Shown here: piece by piece, positions 34,047 through 43,124 of the stretch
How positions within the stretch are numbered: the first letter of the stretch is position 1
How the letters are laid out: the number at the start of each line of letters is the position of its first letter
Origin: Chloroflexota bacterium
Lineage (GTDB): Bacteria; Chloroflexota; Anaerolineae; Anaerolineales; Villigracilaceae
DNA: 64,000 nt
Assembly: GCA_029782225.1 (NCBI GenBank)
Contig: JAKOVF010000187.1
Span: forward strand, 97,780-161,779
Reading direction: 5' to 3'
Notes under the pieces: generated by a model
Told to the model about the DNA's origin: nothing
Seen by the model: the letters and a program-made list of their open reading frames with translations, nothing else
Databases searched by the model: none
Position numbers and translations under genes: made by a program

Positions 34047-36233
34047 ATGAGCGCAAACCTTTATAACGATACCACTGGAGTGTTTACCGGCGCACCTGCA
34101 AACAACCTCCCGAAGGACCTGCCCAAGTTTTTGGGCCGTGAATCCGAACTCCTGCAAGTGAAGAGGCTGCTGGGTCAGAAGCGCCTGGTCATCCTGTCCG
34201 GGGTGGATGGTGTGGGGAAAACACGTCTGGCGATCCAGGCGGCAGATGAACTTGCCGGCCAGTTTCGGGACGGGGTATTTCTAATATCGTTTGATTCTGT
34301 GGTCCTGCCCGAATTTGTCCTTGACAGCCTTGCCTTGAAACTGGGGATTCAGCTTGATTCCCGCTCTGAGCCTGCTGAGCAATTCCTTACCGCACTTTCA
34401 TCTAAAAATCTCCTGCTGGTCCTGGACGGTTTTGAGAACATCCCCCAGTATGCGCCGCTTCTCTCTGAGATTAAGACCCGTGCGCCTTTGGTGAGGATCA
34501 TAGTTACGACGAGCAGACAGCTTGAACTTCCCGATGAGGCGGTCCTCGATTTGCACGGACTCTCGACGCCAGTCCGCGGGGATGTAAACGCTGAGGAAGC
34601 CCCTGCCATCCAGCTTTTCCTCGACCATGCCCGCCTCTACCCGGACTTTGAACTGGACCTCGATGCAATTGGCCATATCTGCCGCCTCGTGGATGGGATG
34701 CCGCTGGCCATTGAGCTAGCCGCATCCTGGGCCTCCGTCCTCTCCTGCGAACAGATTGCTCAACGGATCGAACAAAGCCTGTCCCTTCACCCGCCGGAAG
34801 GTATCTCCGGAGAACTCCAGAGCATGCTGGCGATCTTCGATTCGGTTTGGAATCTCCTGGCCGAAAATGAGAAGCGTCTGCTGCTGGGCCTCAGCGTCTT
34901 CAAGGGGGGCTTCTCTCACGAGGCCGCGACCAGGATTACCGGGGCCTCCTTCTTTTTCCTTGACCAGTTGTTGAACAAACGGATCCTACGGCGCATCCGG
35001 CTGCAACGCTACACTTTGCACGCCTCCTTCTCCGCTTTCCTGCAGGGCAAGCTGGAGGATAATCCCGTGCTCGCCACAGATATTGAAATACGCCATGGTT
35101 CCTTCTTCCTTGGTCTGTTGCGTGACTCAGAGTATGTGCTCGAGCATTCAGTTGCAGGCCCGCTTCTTCAAGAGATGCTTGATGATATAGACAACCTTCG
35201 TCTGGCCTGGAAGCGGACGGTTGCGGCTGGTAATCTCCGATTAATTCAATCTGCGCTGGCTGCATGGGTCATTATTTTAGAGAGCCGCGGCTGGACCCGT
35301 GAAGCGATCAATGCCCTGGAGTCCTTGAGTATCAGACTTTCAGAGTCATCTGAAGATATGCCTGAGACCTTGCTCTCCTCCATACAGGTCAAAAGCGCTC
35401 TGGGAAAACTGCACTATAAGCTTGGCGATTATCAGGCTGGGATCTGGGAATTGGAGAGCGCCCTTCAGCGGCTGGAAGGCAAAGATTACCCTGATGAACA
35501 ATCTGAGCTTTACCGCTCGTTGGGAGATCATTACCGTGCCAGTGGTGTTTTTGACCGTTCACGCGAAATGTATCGTCATGCCCTGGTCTCTGCCGAGAGA
35601 ACCGGGGATTTGCTTCTGATCTACCACTCCATTAATAGCCTGGCGGAACAGGCATATCTCGAAGCTGACTATCAGGGTGCCATTTCAACCACAGAGCATG
35701 CTCTGGAAATTGCACAACAACTCGGGGATAAAGCCCGGATCGCTCAATCGCAGGCAAACCTTGGCAGGCTGTATTTCAAGCTTAAAGATTATGAACGCTC
35801 AGGAACCTTGCTCGCTGACGCCCTGGCCGTTGCCCCGGATGTCAAAGGTCAGGAGCTGAAATGCTTCATTCTGAAAGAGTGGGGCAAGACTCTGGCTGCC
35901 TCACAGGAGTTCCGCGACGCCTTCCAGGCATTTGGGCAGGGACTCCGATTGCTCAAAGATAATTACTCGGCTCCCACGGCAGTGGAAATGCTGACGGAAA
36001 TTGCAGAGCTTTTGAATAGTACGAATCACAAGTCCCTGGCGTTGAGCCTGGTGAACTTGCTGGCGAATCACAGCGCGGCAAACGCCGAGACCAATGGGCG
36101 GGCCGTTCTCTTGCAGCAAACACTGACTTCCGAGAACATCGAGCCGGAAAATCGTGGCTGGAGTGTGGAGCAACTACCGCGTGTGATTGTTGACTTGATC
36201 CCGGTCATGGATGAGAAAGCAGCGGGGAAGTAA
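34047..36233 (+). CDS. STAND-type (NB-ARC-like) ATPase with TPR-like repeats
   Basis: The 728-residue protein has an N-terminal signal-transduction ATPase: FLGRESELLQVKRLLG, Walker A GVDGVGKTRLA near residue 53, Walker B LLLVLDGFE near 130, and the GMPLAIELAASW motif near 217 typical of AfsR/NB-ARC proteins. A winged-helix-like region (LLLGLSVFKGGFSHEAA) and about 350 residues of TPR-like helices follow (YRSLGDHYRASGVFDRSREM and later units). No DNA-binding or effector domain is visible at either end, so it may act as a scaffold or signal through a partner. Confidence 0.75.
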   Translation: MSANLYNDTTGVFTGAPANNLPKDLPKFLGRESELLQVKRLLGQKRLVILSGVDGVGKTRLAIQAADELAGQFRDGVFLISFDSVVLPEFVLDSLALKLGIQLDSRSEPAEQFLTALSSKNLLLVLDGFENIPQYAPLLSEIKTRAPLVRIIVTTSRQLELPDEAVLDLHGLSTPVRGDVNAEEAPAIQLFLDHARLYPDFELDLDAIGHICRLVDGMPLAIELAASWASVLSCEQIAQRIEQSLSLHPPEGISGELQSMLAIFDSVWNLLAENEKRLLLGLSVFKGGFSHEAATRITGASFFFLDQLLNKRILRRIRLQRYTLHASFSAFLQGKLEDNPVLATDIEIRHGSFFLGLLRDSEYVLEHSVAGPLLQEMLDDIDNLRLAWKRTVAAGNLRLIQSALAAWVIILESRGWTREAINALESLSIRLSESSEDMPETLLSSIQVKSALGKLHYKLGDYQAGIWELESALQRLEGKDYPDEQSELYRSLGDHYRASGVFDRSREMYRHALVSAERTGDLLLIYHSINSLAEQAYLEADYQGAISTTEHALEIAQQLGDKARIAQSQANLGRLYFKLKDYERSGTLLADALAVAPDVKGQELKCFILKEWGKTLAASQEFRDAFQAFGQGLRLLKDNYSAPTAVEMLTEIAELLNSTNHKSLALSLVNLLANHSAANAETNGRAVLLQQTLTSENIEPENRGWSVEQLPRVIVDLIPVMDEKAAGK

Positions 36234-36276
36234 AAAAATTGAGAGTTTGATCACCCTCACTGCCAACAACTATTCC

Positions 36277-37059
36277 CTATACCTTTTGAACTTCGATACC
36301 TTTTTCCTGCAGCCCACCCTTAATGCGGGTTAGTGCGGCGTCCCTGGCCGTGAGCGGATCAGTCTTTGCCGTGTCAATCCAGAAGTAGGCTGTAAGATCG
36401 ATCCCCGAACCTGAAAAGGCATTGAAGAAAACAGTAGGGGCTGGCTCAGGGACGAAGCCCTGTACCCCTTGAACGGCATCGAGAATGATCTGACGCGCTA
36501 CACTGGGGTCGGCGTCATAGGATACGGCCATCGTCAGTTCCACGCGTCGACGGTCCGCGCGCGTGTAGTTGATGATGGGGCTGGATAAGATAGTGGCATT
36601 AGGAAGGATGACAATGCGCCCATCGAGAGTCTTCATTTCGGTAGTTCGCAGGTCTACGCTGGTGATGATCCCATCAAAGCCAGCTACGCTGATCGTGTCG
36701 CCGACCTGAAAAGGCTCCTGTAAAAGCAGGATGATGCCGGCCGCGAAATTCTTCATCACGTCCTGCAGGGCAAAACCGACTGTGAAGCCGATAATTCCCA
36801 GACCAGTGAGGAAAGCGGTCACATTGAAGAACTGCTGGAGCGCGGCAATCACGCCAATTGTAATGATCGCCCATCTGGTTACCTGGACTACGAGATTCGC
36901 AGCGCTGGCTTGAACACGCCGCTTCTCCATGATCCTTTTTAATATGCGGCTTAGCAGGCCAGCCACATAAAGACTGACAATGAAGATCACCAGCGCGGTC
37001 AGAATTACCGGGAATGCTTTGATAATCTGATCGCCCCATTGATCGAAGTATGGTTGCAA
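36277..37059 (-). CDS. small-conductance mechanosensitive channel
   Basis: The 260-residue protein is a short MscS with three transmembrane helices. TM3 and the beta domain read VGFALQDVMKNFAAGIILLL, EPFQVGDTISVAGFDGIITS and VILPNATILSSPIINY. It opens under hypo-osmotic stress to release solutes. Translation starts at TTG (37057-37059) with GGGAG 5 nt upstream. Confidence 0.92.
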   Translation of the reverse strand: MQPYFDQWGDQIIKAFPVILTALVIFIVSLYVAGLLSRILKRIMEKRRVQASAANLVVQVTRWAIITIGVIAALQQFFNVTAFLTGLGIIGFTVGFALQDVMKNFAAGIILLLQEPFQVGDTISVAGFDGIITSVDLRTTEMKTLDGRIVILPNATILSSPIINYTRADRRRVELTMAVSYDADPSVARQIILDAVQGVQGFVPEPAPTVFFNAFSGSGIDLTAYFWIDTAKTDPLTARDAALTRIKGGLQEKGIEVQKV

Positions 37060-37080
37060 GACGACTCCCTTTTTACACAG

Positions 37081-37113
37081 AGGTGACAGTCACTTTCAAA
37101 GTGACTGTCACCT
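37081..37113. repeat. GTGACAGTCAC palindromic repeat, copy 2
   Basis: A perfect 14-bp stem (GGTGACAGTCACTT at 37082-37095, AAGTGACTGTCACC at 37099-37112) lies 12 nt after the stop of the reverse-strand efflux pump. It shares its core with 17882-17909. Confidence 0.75.
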
Positions 37114-37124
37114 GCATTACGAAA

Positions 37125-38615
37125 CTAATCCGCGCTGATCAATGTCGGATCGCTTTCCGTAGGGACGGGTGTTTCCTTCTCATTCAAGTCCTTGTGTGGC
37201 ATGAATAATGTGGCGACCCATCCCAGCGCGGCAGCTACGAACGCGATAATAAAGACCAGATGGATCGCGTTTGCCATTGCAAGGCGCACACCCGTAACCG
37301 CGACGGCTTGAGGCGTAGATAACGGATCGAGCAAACGCGCGACCATTTCCGAGTCCAGGCCAGAGGCGGCCAGGTTTGATGCAAGTCGAATGCTAAGAGC
37401 CGCGCCCATTGCACTGATCCCAAGAGTCCCGCCAATCGAACGGCTGAATTGCAGGGTCGAAGTGGCGGTGCCGAGGTAGCGCCGTTCTACAGTGGTCTGT
37501 ACTGAGACCAGGAACGAGGGGATCGAAAGTCCCATGCCAATGCCCATCAAGGTGACGAAGACCATCATCAGGATCTGGCTGGATGCGGCGTTCAGCAGAG
37601 TCATCAGGAACGCGCCTATGACGAATAAAGTTGTGCCGACCAGCCCAAGCTTTCGATAGCCCACCTTAAGGATCAGCCTCATACCGATGATGCTCGCGCT
37701 GACCCAGCCCAGGAGCATCGGAGTGATCGTGATGCCGGCCTGCGTCGCGCTTGTGCCGATCACTGATTGAACAAAAAGTGGGATGAACGAAATGCTACCA
37801 AACAGGGCCCAGCCTGTGAGTACTCCGTGGGCGATGGATGTGGAAAACAATCGGTCACGGAAAAGGTGAAGCGGCAGAATGGGATCCTCGGCACGGCTCT
37901 CGACCCATAGGAGCGCGATGAATAACCCGACTGCGAGCGCAATCAACATCCAGCTGCCGGACGTGCCAAATTCCATGAGCCCGAGCAGCAGAGAAATCAC
38001 ACTGGATGTGAGCAGCGCGGCCCCGACATAATCCACTGCGGGTCTTTTGTGACTGTGGGCCTGGTCCCGCCATGCAAAAGCGACCAGCGCCGCGGCCAGC
38101 AGGCCGGGCACGATGTTGATGTAAAACACCCAGCGCCATGAAAGTTGATCGACGAGGAAGCCGCCGAGCAGAGGCCCCAAGATCGACGAGACTCCCCACA
38201 CACCGGAAAAGAACCCCTGCATCTTGGCGCGCTGCTGCAGGCTGAACATTTCACCGATCAGGATAAAGGCAAGCGGGTTGATGCCGCCTGCGCCGATGCC
38301 CTGCAATGCGCGTGCGACGATGAGCCCCGTCATACTTTTCGCCATCCCGCTCAACACGGAACCGCCGAGGAAGAGCACCATGGCGCTGACGTATAACTTG
38401 CGGCGTCCATATAAATCCGAGAGTTTTCCATAAAGAGGTACGGTGGTGGTCGATGTCAGCATGAACGCTGAAAAGACCCAGGAGTAATGTTCCAGTCCAC
38501 CCAATTGCCCGACGATGGTTGGCATGGCTGTGGCCACGACTGTCGATTCCATCGAGGCAAGGAACAGGCTGAGCATGATCCCGATCGTGACGAGAATGAT
38601 ACGATTACGCGACAT
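37125..38615 (-). CDS. DHA2-family multidrug efflux transporter (MFS)
   Basis: The 496-residue protein has 14 predicted helices and the drug:proton antiporter-2 motifs: LDSTVV-like LASMESTVVATAMPTIV in TM1, the motif A loop GKLSDLYGRRKLY, RALQGIGAGGINPLAF in TM4 and the motif C-like GPLLGGFLVDQLSWRWVFYIN in TM5. It would export lipophilic drugs or similar compounds. No regulator gene is adjacent. Confidence 0.9.
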   Translation of the reverse strand: MSRNRIILVTIGIMLSLFLASMESTVVATAMPTIVGQLGGLEHYSWVFSAFMLTSTTTVPLYGKLSDLYGRRKLYVSAMVLFLGGSVLSGMAKSMTGLIVARALQGIGAGGINPLAFILIGEMFSLQQRAKMQGFFSGVWGVSSILGPLLGGFLVDQLSWRWVFYINIVPGLLAAALVAFAWRDQAHSHKRPAVDYVGAALLTSSVISLLLGLMEFGTSGSWMLIALAVGLFIALLWVESRAEDPILPLHLFRDRLFSTSIAHGVLTGWALFGSISFIPLFVQSVIGTSATQAGITITPMLLGWVSASIIGMRLILKVGYRKLGLVGTTLFVIGAFLMTLLNAASSQILMMVFVTLMGIGMGLSIPSFLVSVQTTVERRYLGTATSTLQFSRSIGGTLGISAMGAALSIRLASNLAASGLDSEMVARLLDPLSTPQAVAVTGVRLAMANAIHLVFIIAFVAAALGWVATLFMPHKDLNEKETPVPTESDPTLISAD

Positions 38616-38880
38616 TTATTTCCTTTGGCGGCACCCGTCCTCCCTCAAATGCGATATCAGAATTTGAATTGACAACCGGAAGTCCTATATCGTATTTGGG
38701 GAAAGTGCTCGTAGGGCGGAGGGGAGCTTGTTTTCTGGATGTTCTAAATTTTGGCAATGATACCCTAAACTTATTGTCAGTAGATCACGAAACAAATGGG
38801 AAAAGGCCAAAATGAGGGTGCGGACGTGCGCTCGCCTCCTTATTTTTGGGAATCCTTTCAACTTTCGGGAAGTATTGAAA

Positions 38881-39324
38881 TTATTTCTGTTCCTTCAACG
38901 CCGTATCCACCTCATCCAGGTGCTCATTGCGATGCAAAGCCCGTATGACCCAGCGCTTGTTGTAAGCGTACATCTCCTTCAGCAAAGCGGGCGAAAACGT
39001 TTCCAGCCGTCGATCCAGTTCTTCGGAGGTTTCGAGAGCCATGCGCGCCGCCTCGCGCGGTGGGATGGCTGCCCACAGCGGCAGCGACAGGTCATTGATA
39101 GCGATATCAATTTCAAGGGCGGATAGTTTGCGATTGCGTTCCGTCAGGTCCAGGCTGTAAAGCACACGTCGATCCCAGAAGGCCAGGTGTGCAAGGGCAA
39201 TTGCGACGGTCCAGTGTTGACCTACCGGATGCTGCATTTCCTCATCGCTGAGACGCTCGATCAAGGCGCGGATGCGTTCGGTGGAATCGCGATTCTGCTT
39301 GCTGAAAGATGGATCCACTGTCAT
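38881..39324 (-). CDS. DinB-like (mycothiol-dependent enzyme fold) protein
   Basis: The 147-residue protein has the four-helix DinB-type layout: STERIRALIERLSDEEM, the histidine-bearing QHWTVAIALAHLAFWDRRVL and a C-terminal AYNKRWVIRALHRNEHLDEVD with two more histidines for a metal site. Members are metal-dependent thiol S-transferases or damage-induced proteins. The ATG at 39324 follows TAGGAGA. It is downstream of the GNAT gene. Confidence 0.75.
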   Translation of the reverse strand: MTVDPSFSKQNRDSTERIRALIERLSDEEMQHPVGQHWTVAIALAHLAFWDRRVLYSLDLTERNRKLSALEIDIAINDLSLPLWAAIPPREAARMALETSEELDRRLETFSPALLKEMYAYNKRWVIRALHRNEHLDEVDTALKEQK

Positions 39325-39347
39325 ATCGAAATCTCCTAGCTTGCAAG

Positions 39348-39911
39348 TCACTTTATTGATTTCTTGAGCTCATAACGCATGATGGGGCGAGGGGGCACAT
39401 GCCGGGCAACGATCTTGAATCCCGCACGCTTGAAGGTTGAGACATAGCCAGTGCTCGATGCGCTCGGTGTCAATTTCGCGTCAAGCGGATAGGCCTCCAG
39501 CGCCGGCGCACCGGCGCCTTTTGCGGTTGCTATCGCCGCGGCAATAAGCGCGGATGTCACGCCTCGCTTTCGATAGCCCTTGCGTACATAAAAGCAAGTG
39601 ATTGACCAGACCGGCACATCGTCCACGCGTTTGAGTCGCCATGTTCGGTCCAGCCAGGGCAGGGCATCGCGCGGGGTAAGCTGGCACCAGCCCACGGCCA
39701 GATCCCCGTCAAAGGCAAGCAGACCTGGAGGCGGACCGTCCTTCATCAGTTCACAAAACTCTGCCTTGTTCTCGTCAGCGGGCCTCTTGCGATAGTCATT
39801 ACCGATGCGCCAGTACATACACCAGCAGCAGCCAACGGGCCACTGCTGATCGAATAGCTCTTCGAGCACGGGCCACAGTTCGGGCGTTAGAGGGTGAATG
39901 GTAAATCTCAT
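39348..39911 (-). CDS. GNAT-family N-acetyltransferase
   Basis: The 187-residue protein has the GNAT core: CWCMYWRIGNDYRKRPADEN, LAVGWCQLTPRDALPWL, WSITCFYVRKGYRKRGVTSAL (strand 4 and the acetyl-CoA loop, with Arg/Gly residues) and a C-terminal FKRAGFKIVARH. The acceptor substrate is unknown. Its stop is just upstream of the DinB-like gene on the same strand. Confidence 0.8.
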   Translation of the reverse strand: MRFTIHPLTPELWPVLEELFDQQWPVGCCWCMYWRIGNDYRKRPADENKAEFCELMKDGPPPGLLAFDGDLAVGWCQLTPRDALPWLDRTWRLKRVDDVPVWSITCFYVRKGYRKRGVTSALIAAAIATAKGAGAPALEAYPLDAKLTPSASSTGYVSTFKRAGFKIVARHVPPRPIMRYELKKSIK

Positions 39912-40047
39912 ACCGAGGTAATCTTAACACAAAGGCACAAAGAAGCCTAAAAATTGGATACTGCACCCACAGGGATGGGAGAAGAGAAAACTTATCGATT
40001 TATGCTTTATTGCTCTAAACTAAGGATACTAAACTGGTCAAAATACC

Positions 40048-40076
40048 TTGACAGACATAGTAGTATGTTGTATATT
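40048..40076 (+). promoter_or_regulatory. PadR operon promoter with operator dyad
   Basis: A perfect TTGACA (40048-40053) is 17 nt from TATATT (40071-40076). The spacer holds the dyad ACATA-GTAG-TATGT (40055-40068), as expected for PadR autorepression. The ribosome site TGGAGATG follows. Confidence 0.75.
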
Positions 40077-40095
40077 ACACCTATGGAGATGACCC

Positions 40096-40425
40096 ATGAC
40101 CGATAACAAGATCTCTTCCGACCTGCTCCGAGGCCATACGGATACCATCATCTTGAAACTGCTGATGGATGGCGATAAATATGGATACGAGATTTCCAAA
40201 TTGATCCAAACCAATTCCCGCAGCGAGTACGAACTGAAGGAAGCCACCATGTATTCGAGCCTGAAGAGGCTCGAGGCGGACGGCTGTATTACCTCCTACT
40301 GGGGTGATGAAACCCAGGGCGGCAGGAGGAGATATTACTGTATCACCGAACGCGGCAGACAGGTTTATGTTGAAAATAAGAACAATTGGGAGTATGCAAA
40401 GCGCGTGCTCGATAACTTATTATAA
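40096..40425 (+). CDS. PadR-family transcriptional regulator
   Basis: The 109-residue protein is a PadR-type winged-helix repressor: ILKLLMDGDKYGYEISKLI, the recognition helix region LKEATMYSSLKRLEADGCI and the wing GGRRRYYCITERGRQVY. PadR proteins control drug efflux and stress genes and release DNA on ligand binding. It heads a four-gene operon with an ABC exporter, and its promoter carries a dyad. Confidence 0.92.
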   Translation: MTDNKISSDLLRGHTDTIILKLLMDGDKYGYEISKLIQTNSRSEYELKEATMYSSLKRLEADGCITSYWGDETQGGRRRYYCITERGRQVYVENKNNWEYAKRVLDNLL

Positions 40426-40439
40426 GGAGATGTGACGTT

Positions 40440-41315
40440 ATGAACGAGAAATTAGACCAATATTTGAACGGCGTTTTTGCGCCTTACGACGGAGTAAAAA
40501 GTGTCGCCGAACTAAAAGCTGACCTGCTCTCCGATTTGCAGGAGCGGTTCCGTGAACTCAAAGCCGAAGGCAAGGACGATGAAACGGCCTTTTCGATGAC
40601 CATTGACAGCATTGGCGACATCGAACAAACGGTACAGGAGGTCGCTAACCTCTCCCGCTCACTGGAACGGCAGGTGCTGACCAACTTCAGCGCAAGCAAC
40701 CTGCCAAAGAGTGACTTTGCGGGCGTTACCGCACATAAAGGAAAATTTGAAGCCAGCGCGCTGCGTGGCTCCGACTTTGCGGGCGCAGACTTGACTGGCA
40801 GCTCGTTCAAAAGCAGCGATGTGCGGGAAGCCAATTTCGACGGCACGAATCTGACCGACTGCACCCTGTACGTCAGTGACCTTACGGATGCAAGCTTCAA
40901 CAAGAGCATTCTTGTTCGCACCGAAATCAACACGTCAGGGCTGACCCGGGCAAAATTCACCAATGTAAAACTGATCGACGTCAAGCTGAACATGCTCGAC
41001 CTGAGAGAAACGATCTTTGAAAACTGTCTCTTTAGCGGCGTGGACTTCAAATACTGTGACCTGCGAGGGATGTGCTTGGACGGACAGACCTTTATTGGCG
41101 TCAAGTTTGACAATGCGGCGCTGAACGAAGTTACGTTTAGAGGTGCAACCCTTAAAAATGTGTCCTTCGTTGCAGCGGTTACCTGGACCAGCTGGTCCAA
41201 GAAATACTACCGTGCCATAAAAACCATTTCCTTTGACGGCGCGACGATGGACAAGCTGACCTATGCCACCCTCAAAGGTTTGGATGCCGATCTGTCGAAG
41301 GTTACTGTTATCTAA
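40440..41315 (+). CDS. DUF1700-like N-terminal domain fused to pentapeptide repeats
   Basis: The first ~75 residues (LNGVFAPYDGVKSVAELKADLLSDL and DETAFSMTIDSIGDIEQTV) match the permease-prefix/DUF1700 helical domain often found next to PadR. The rest (about 85-280) is a pentapeptide-repeat right-handed helix with units such as SDFAG, ADLTG, ANFDG, TNLTD, CDLRG and ATLKN. Pentapeptide proteins such as Qnr mimic DNA and protect gyrase; that function is not implied here. It lies between padR and the ABC genes. Confidence 0.8.
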   Translation: MNEKLDQYLNGVFAPYDGVKSVAELKADLLSDLQERFRELKAEGKDDETAFSMTIDSIGDIEQTVQEVANLSRSLERQVLTNFSASNLPKSDFAGVTAHKGKFEASALRGSDFAGADLTGSSFKSSDVREANFDGTNLTDCTLYVSDLTDASFNKSILVRTEINTSGLTRAKFTNVKLIDVKLNMLDLRETIFENCLFSGVDFKYCDLRGMCLDGQTFIGVKFDNAALNEVTFRGATLKNVSFVAAVTWTSWSKKYYRAIKTISFDGATMDKLTYATLKGLDADLSKVTVI

Positions 41316-41328
41316 GGAGAAGAAGAAT

Positions 41329-42090
41329 ATGCTAAACAGTTCAATTCAAGCGAAAGGTCTGCAAAAGTCCTACAAACAGCTTCATGTCCTGAAAGGCGTG
41401 GATTTTGAGGTGGAAAAAGGCAGTATTTTCGCCCTGCTTGGCTCGAACGGTGCAGGCAAGACAACGATTGTCAAGATCCTTACCACACTGCTCAAACAGG
41501 ATGGCGGAACTGCCACCGTCAACGGGTTCGACGTTTCGGCAAAGCCCGACGATGTGCGGCAGTCGATCAGTCTGACCGGGCAATTCGCCGCCGTGGACGA
41601 GATCCTGACCGGACGGGAAAATCTGATCATGATCGCCAGGCTGCGGCATCTCGATAACCCGCGTCAAATCGCTGCCGATTTGCTGAGCCGTTTCGGTCTG
41701 ACCGATGCCGCCGACCGCAGAGTTTCCACTTATTCGGGCGGTATGCGCCGCAGACTTGACATCGCCATGAGTCTGGTAGGGAAACCGCCGCTCATTTTTC
41801 TTGACGAGCCGACCACCGGGCTTGATCCCGAAGCGCGCCTCGAGGTTTGGAAGACCGTCAAGGAGCTTGCGAATAATGGCACGACGGTATTTCTGACTAC
41901 CCAGTATTTGGACGAGGCTGAACAGCTCGCGGACAAAATTGCCATTCTGCATGAAGGAAAAATTATCGCCAACGGCACACTCGCGGAGTTGAAAAAGCTG
42001 TTCCCACCCGCACAGGTGGAGTATGTGGAAAAACAGCCGACCTTGGAGGAGATATTCCTCGCAATCATCGGCAAGAAGGAGAAAAAATAA
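41329..42090 (+). CDS. ABC transporter ATP-binding protein, drug-export (DrrA) type
   Basis: The 253-residue ATPase has Walker A GSNGAGKTTIVKIL, the signature YSGGMRRRLDIAMSLV, Walker B LIFLDEPTTGLDPEARLEV and the H-loop segment (TQYLDEAEQL, with Q in the place of the usual H). The pattern matches daunorubicin-type exporters. The ATG at 41329 follows AAGGAGA; the upstream in-frame ATG lies inside the previous gene. Confidence 0.92.
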   Translation: MLNSSIQAKGLQKSYKQLHVLKGVDFEVEKGSIFALLGSNGAGKTTIVKILTTLLKQDGGTATVNGFDVSAKPDDVRQSISLTGQFAAVDEILTGRENLIMIARLRHLDNPRQIAADLLSRFGLTDAADRRVSTYSGGMRRRLDIAMSLVGKPPLIFLDEPTTGLDPEARLEVWKTVKELANNGTTVFLTTQYLDEAEQLADKIAILHEGKIIANGTLAELKKLFPPAQVEYVEKQPTLEEIFLAIIGKKEKK

Positions 42091-42858
42091 ATGGAAACTG
42101 TAAAGCAACACTTTTTTAGCGACATGGGCATCATGCTTGGACGTTCCATGCGCCATGTTTTCCGAAGCATGGACACCATCATTACGGTCACTATCATGCC
42201 AATCATGTTCATGCTGCTGTTCGTCTACGTGTTCGGTGGTGCAATTCAAACCGGCACAGGCAACTATGTGAACTACCTGCTGCCCGGCATACTGCTGATC
42301 GCAATTGCAAGCGGCATCGCCTATACGTCTTACCGTCTTTTTATGGATATGCAAAGAGGCATCTTTGAACGGTTCCACTCCATGCCGATCGCGCGTTCGG
42401 TCGCGCTGTGGGGGCATGTGCTGACCTCACTGGTATCCAATGCGATTTCGGTCCTCGTAATCATTCTTGTGGCGCTCATTATGGGCTTCCGCTCGTCGGC
42501 GGGGGTACTGTCATGGCTTGCCGTGGCCGGCATCCTCGCACTGTTTACGCTGGCCCTGACATGGATCGCAGCGATTGCCGGACTGTCCGCAAAATCGGTG
42601 GACGGTGCAGGCGCCTTTGCATACCCGCTGATCTTCCTCCCATTTATCAGTTCAGCGTTCGTGCCCACTGAATCAATGCCGCCAGTCGTCCGCGCCTTTG
42701 CCGAAAACCAGCCGGTGACCTCGATCGTGGAAGCCATCCGTGCGCTACTGTCAGGTCAGCCGGTGGGCAATGATATATGGGTTGCTCTTGCGTGGTGCGT
42801 CGGGATTATGCTCGTGGCTTACATCTTTGCGATGCGGGCGTACAAAAAGCGGGTGTGA
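42091..42858 (+). CDS. ABC-2 type permease, drug-export (DrrB) type
   Basis: The 255-residue permease has six hydrophobic segments and begins after a cytoplasmic N-terminal stretch (SDMGIMLGRSMRHVFRSMDT). FMLLFVYVFGGAI and GIFERFHSMPIARS are typical of the ABC-2/DrrB family, as is the C-terminal PVTSIVEAIRALLSGQPV. The start codon directly follows the ATPase stop, so the two are translationally coupled. Confidence 0.92.
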   Translation: METVKQHFFSDMGIMLGRSMRHVFRSMDTIITVTIMPIMFMLLFVYVFGGAIQTGTGNYVNYLLPGILLIAIASGIAYTSYRLFMDMQRGIFERFHSMPIARSVALWGHVLTSLVSNAISVLVIILVALIMGFRSSAGVLSWLAVAGILALFTLALTWIAAIAGLSAKSVDGAGAFAYPLIFLPFISSAFVPTESMPPVVRAFAENQPVTSIVEAIRALLSGQPVGNDIWVALAWCVGIMLVAYIFAMRAYKKRV

Positions 42859-43074
42859 AAACAATACTTCGCCTGACCGTCTGGATCGCATTTCACCCGG
42901 ATCTCAAAGGCTTTGGCGAGGGCCTCACGGCCGCACAGGCAGAAGGGTGAGCCTGGAAAAAGACCGGGGATTTTCAGCACGGAGAGCACCAAAACCTGAC
43001 AGGCTGCCGGAAAGCAATAACTGTATAACTTGATTATCTACCCCGCAAAACATGTAGCAACCATGCCAAATAAA

Positions 43075-43104
43075 AACTCCCGCCAGCTTTTACCGACGGG
43101 AGTT
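43075..43104 (-). terminator. rho-independent terminator of lipA
   Basis: On the reverse strand AACTCCCG pairs with CGGGAGTT around a 14-nt loop and is followed by TTTTTATTTGG, 21 nt after the lipA stop. The 210 nt between it and the ABC permease contain no supported gene. Confidence 0.8.
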
Positions 43105-43124
43105 CACTATTTCCGATCCCAAAT

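Noticed and set aside
38616..38880. Short forward reading frame starting at 38812 near the DinB gene
   Set aside because: It runs antisense through the DinB-like gene and lacks a ribosome site; the 265-nt gap holds nothing else I can support.
41341..42417. 358-codon reverse frame opposite the ABC transporter genes
   Set aside because: Coding shadow of two well-supported transporter genes.
42859..43068. Possible gene remnant after the ABC permease
   Set aside because: Forward and reverse frames contain some protein-like stretches but also stops, no start with a ribosome site and no recognised motif.
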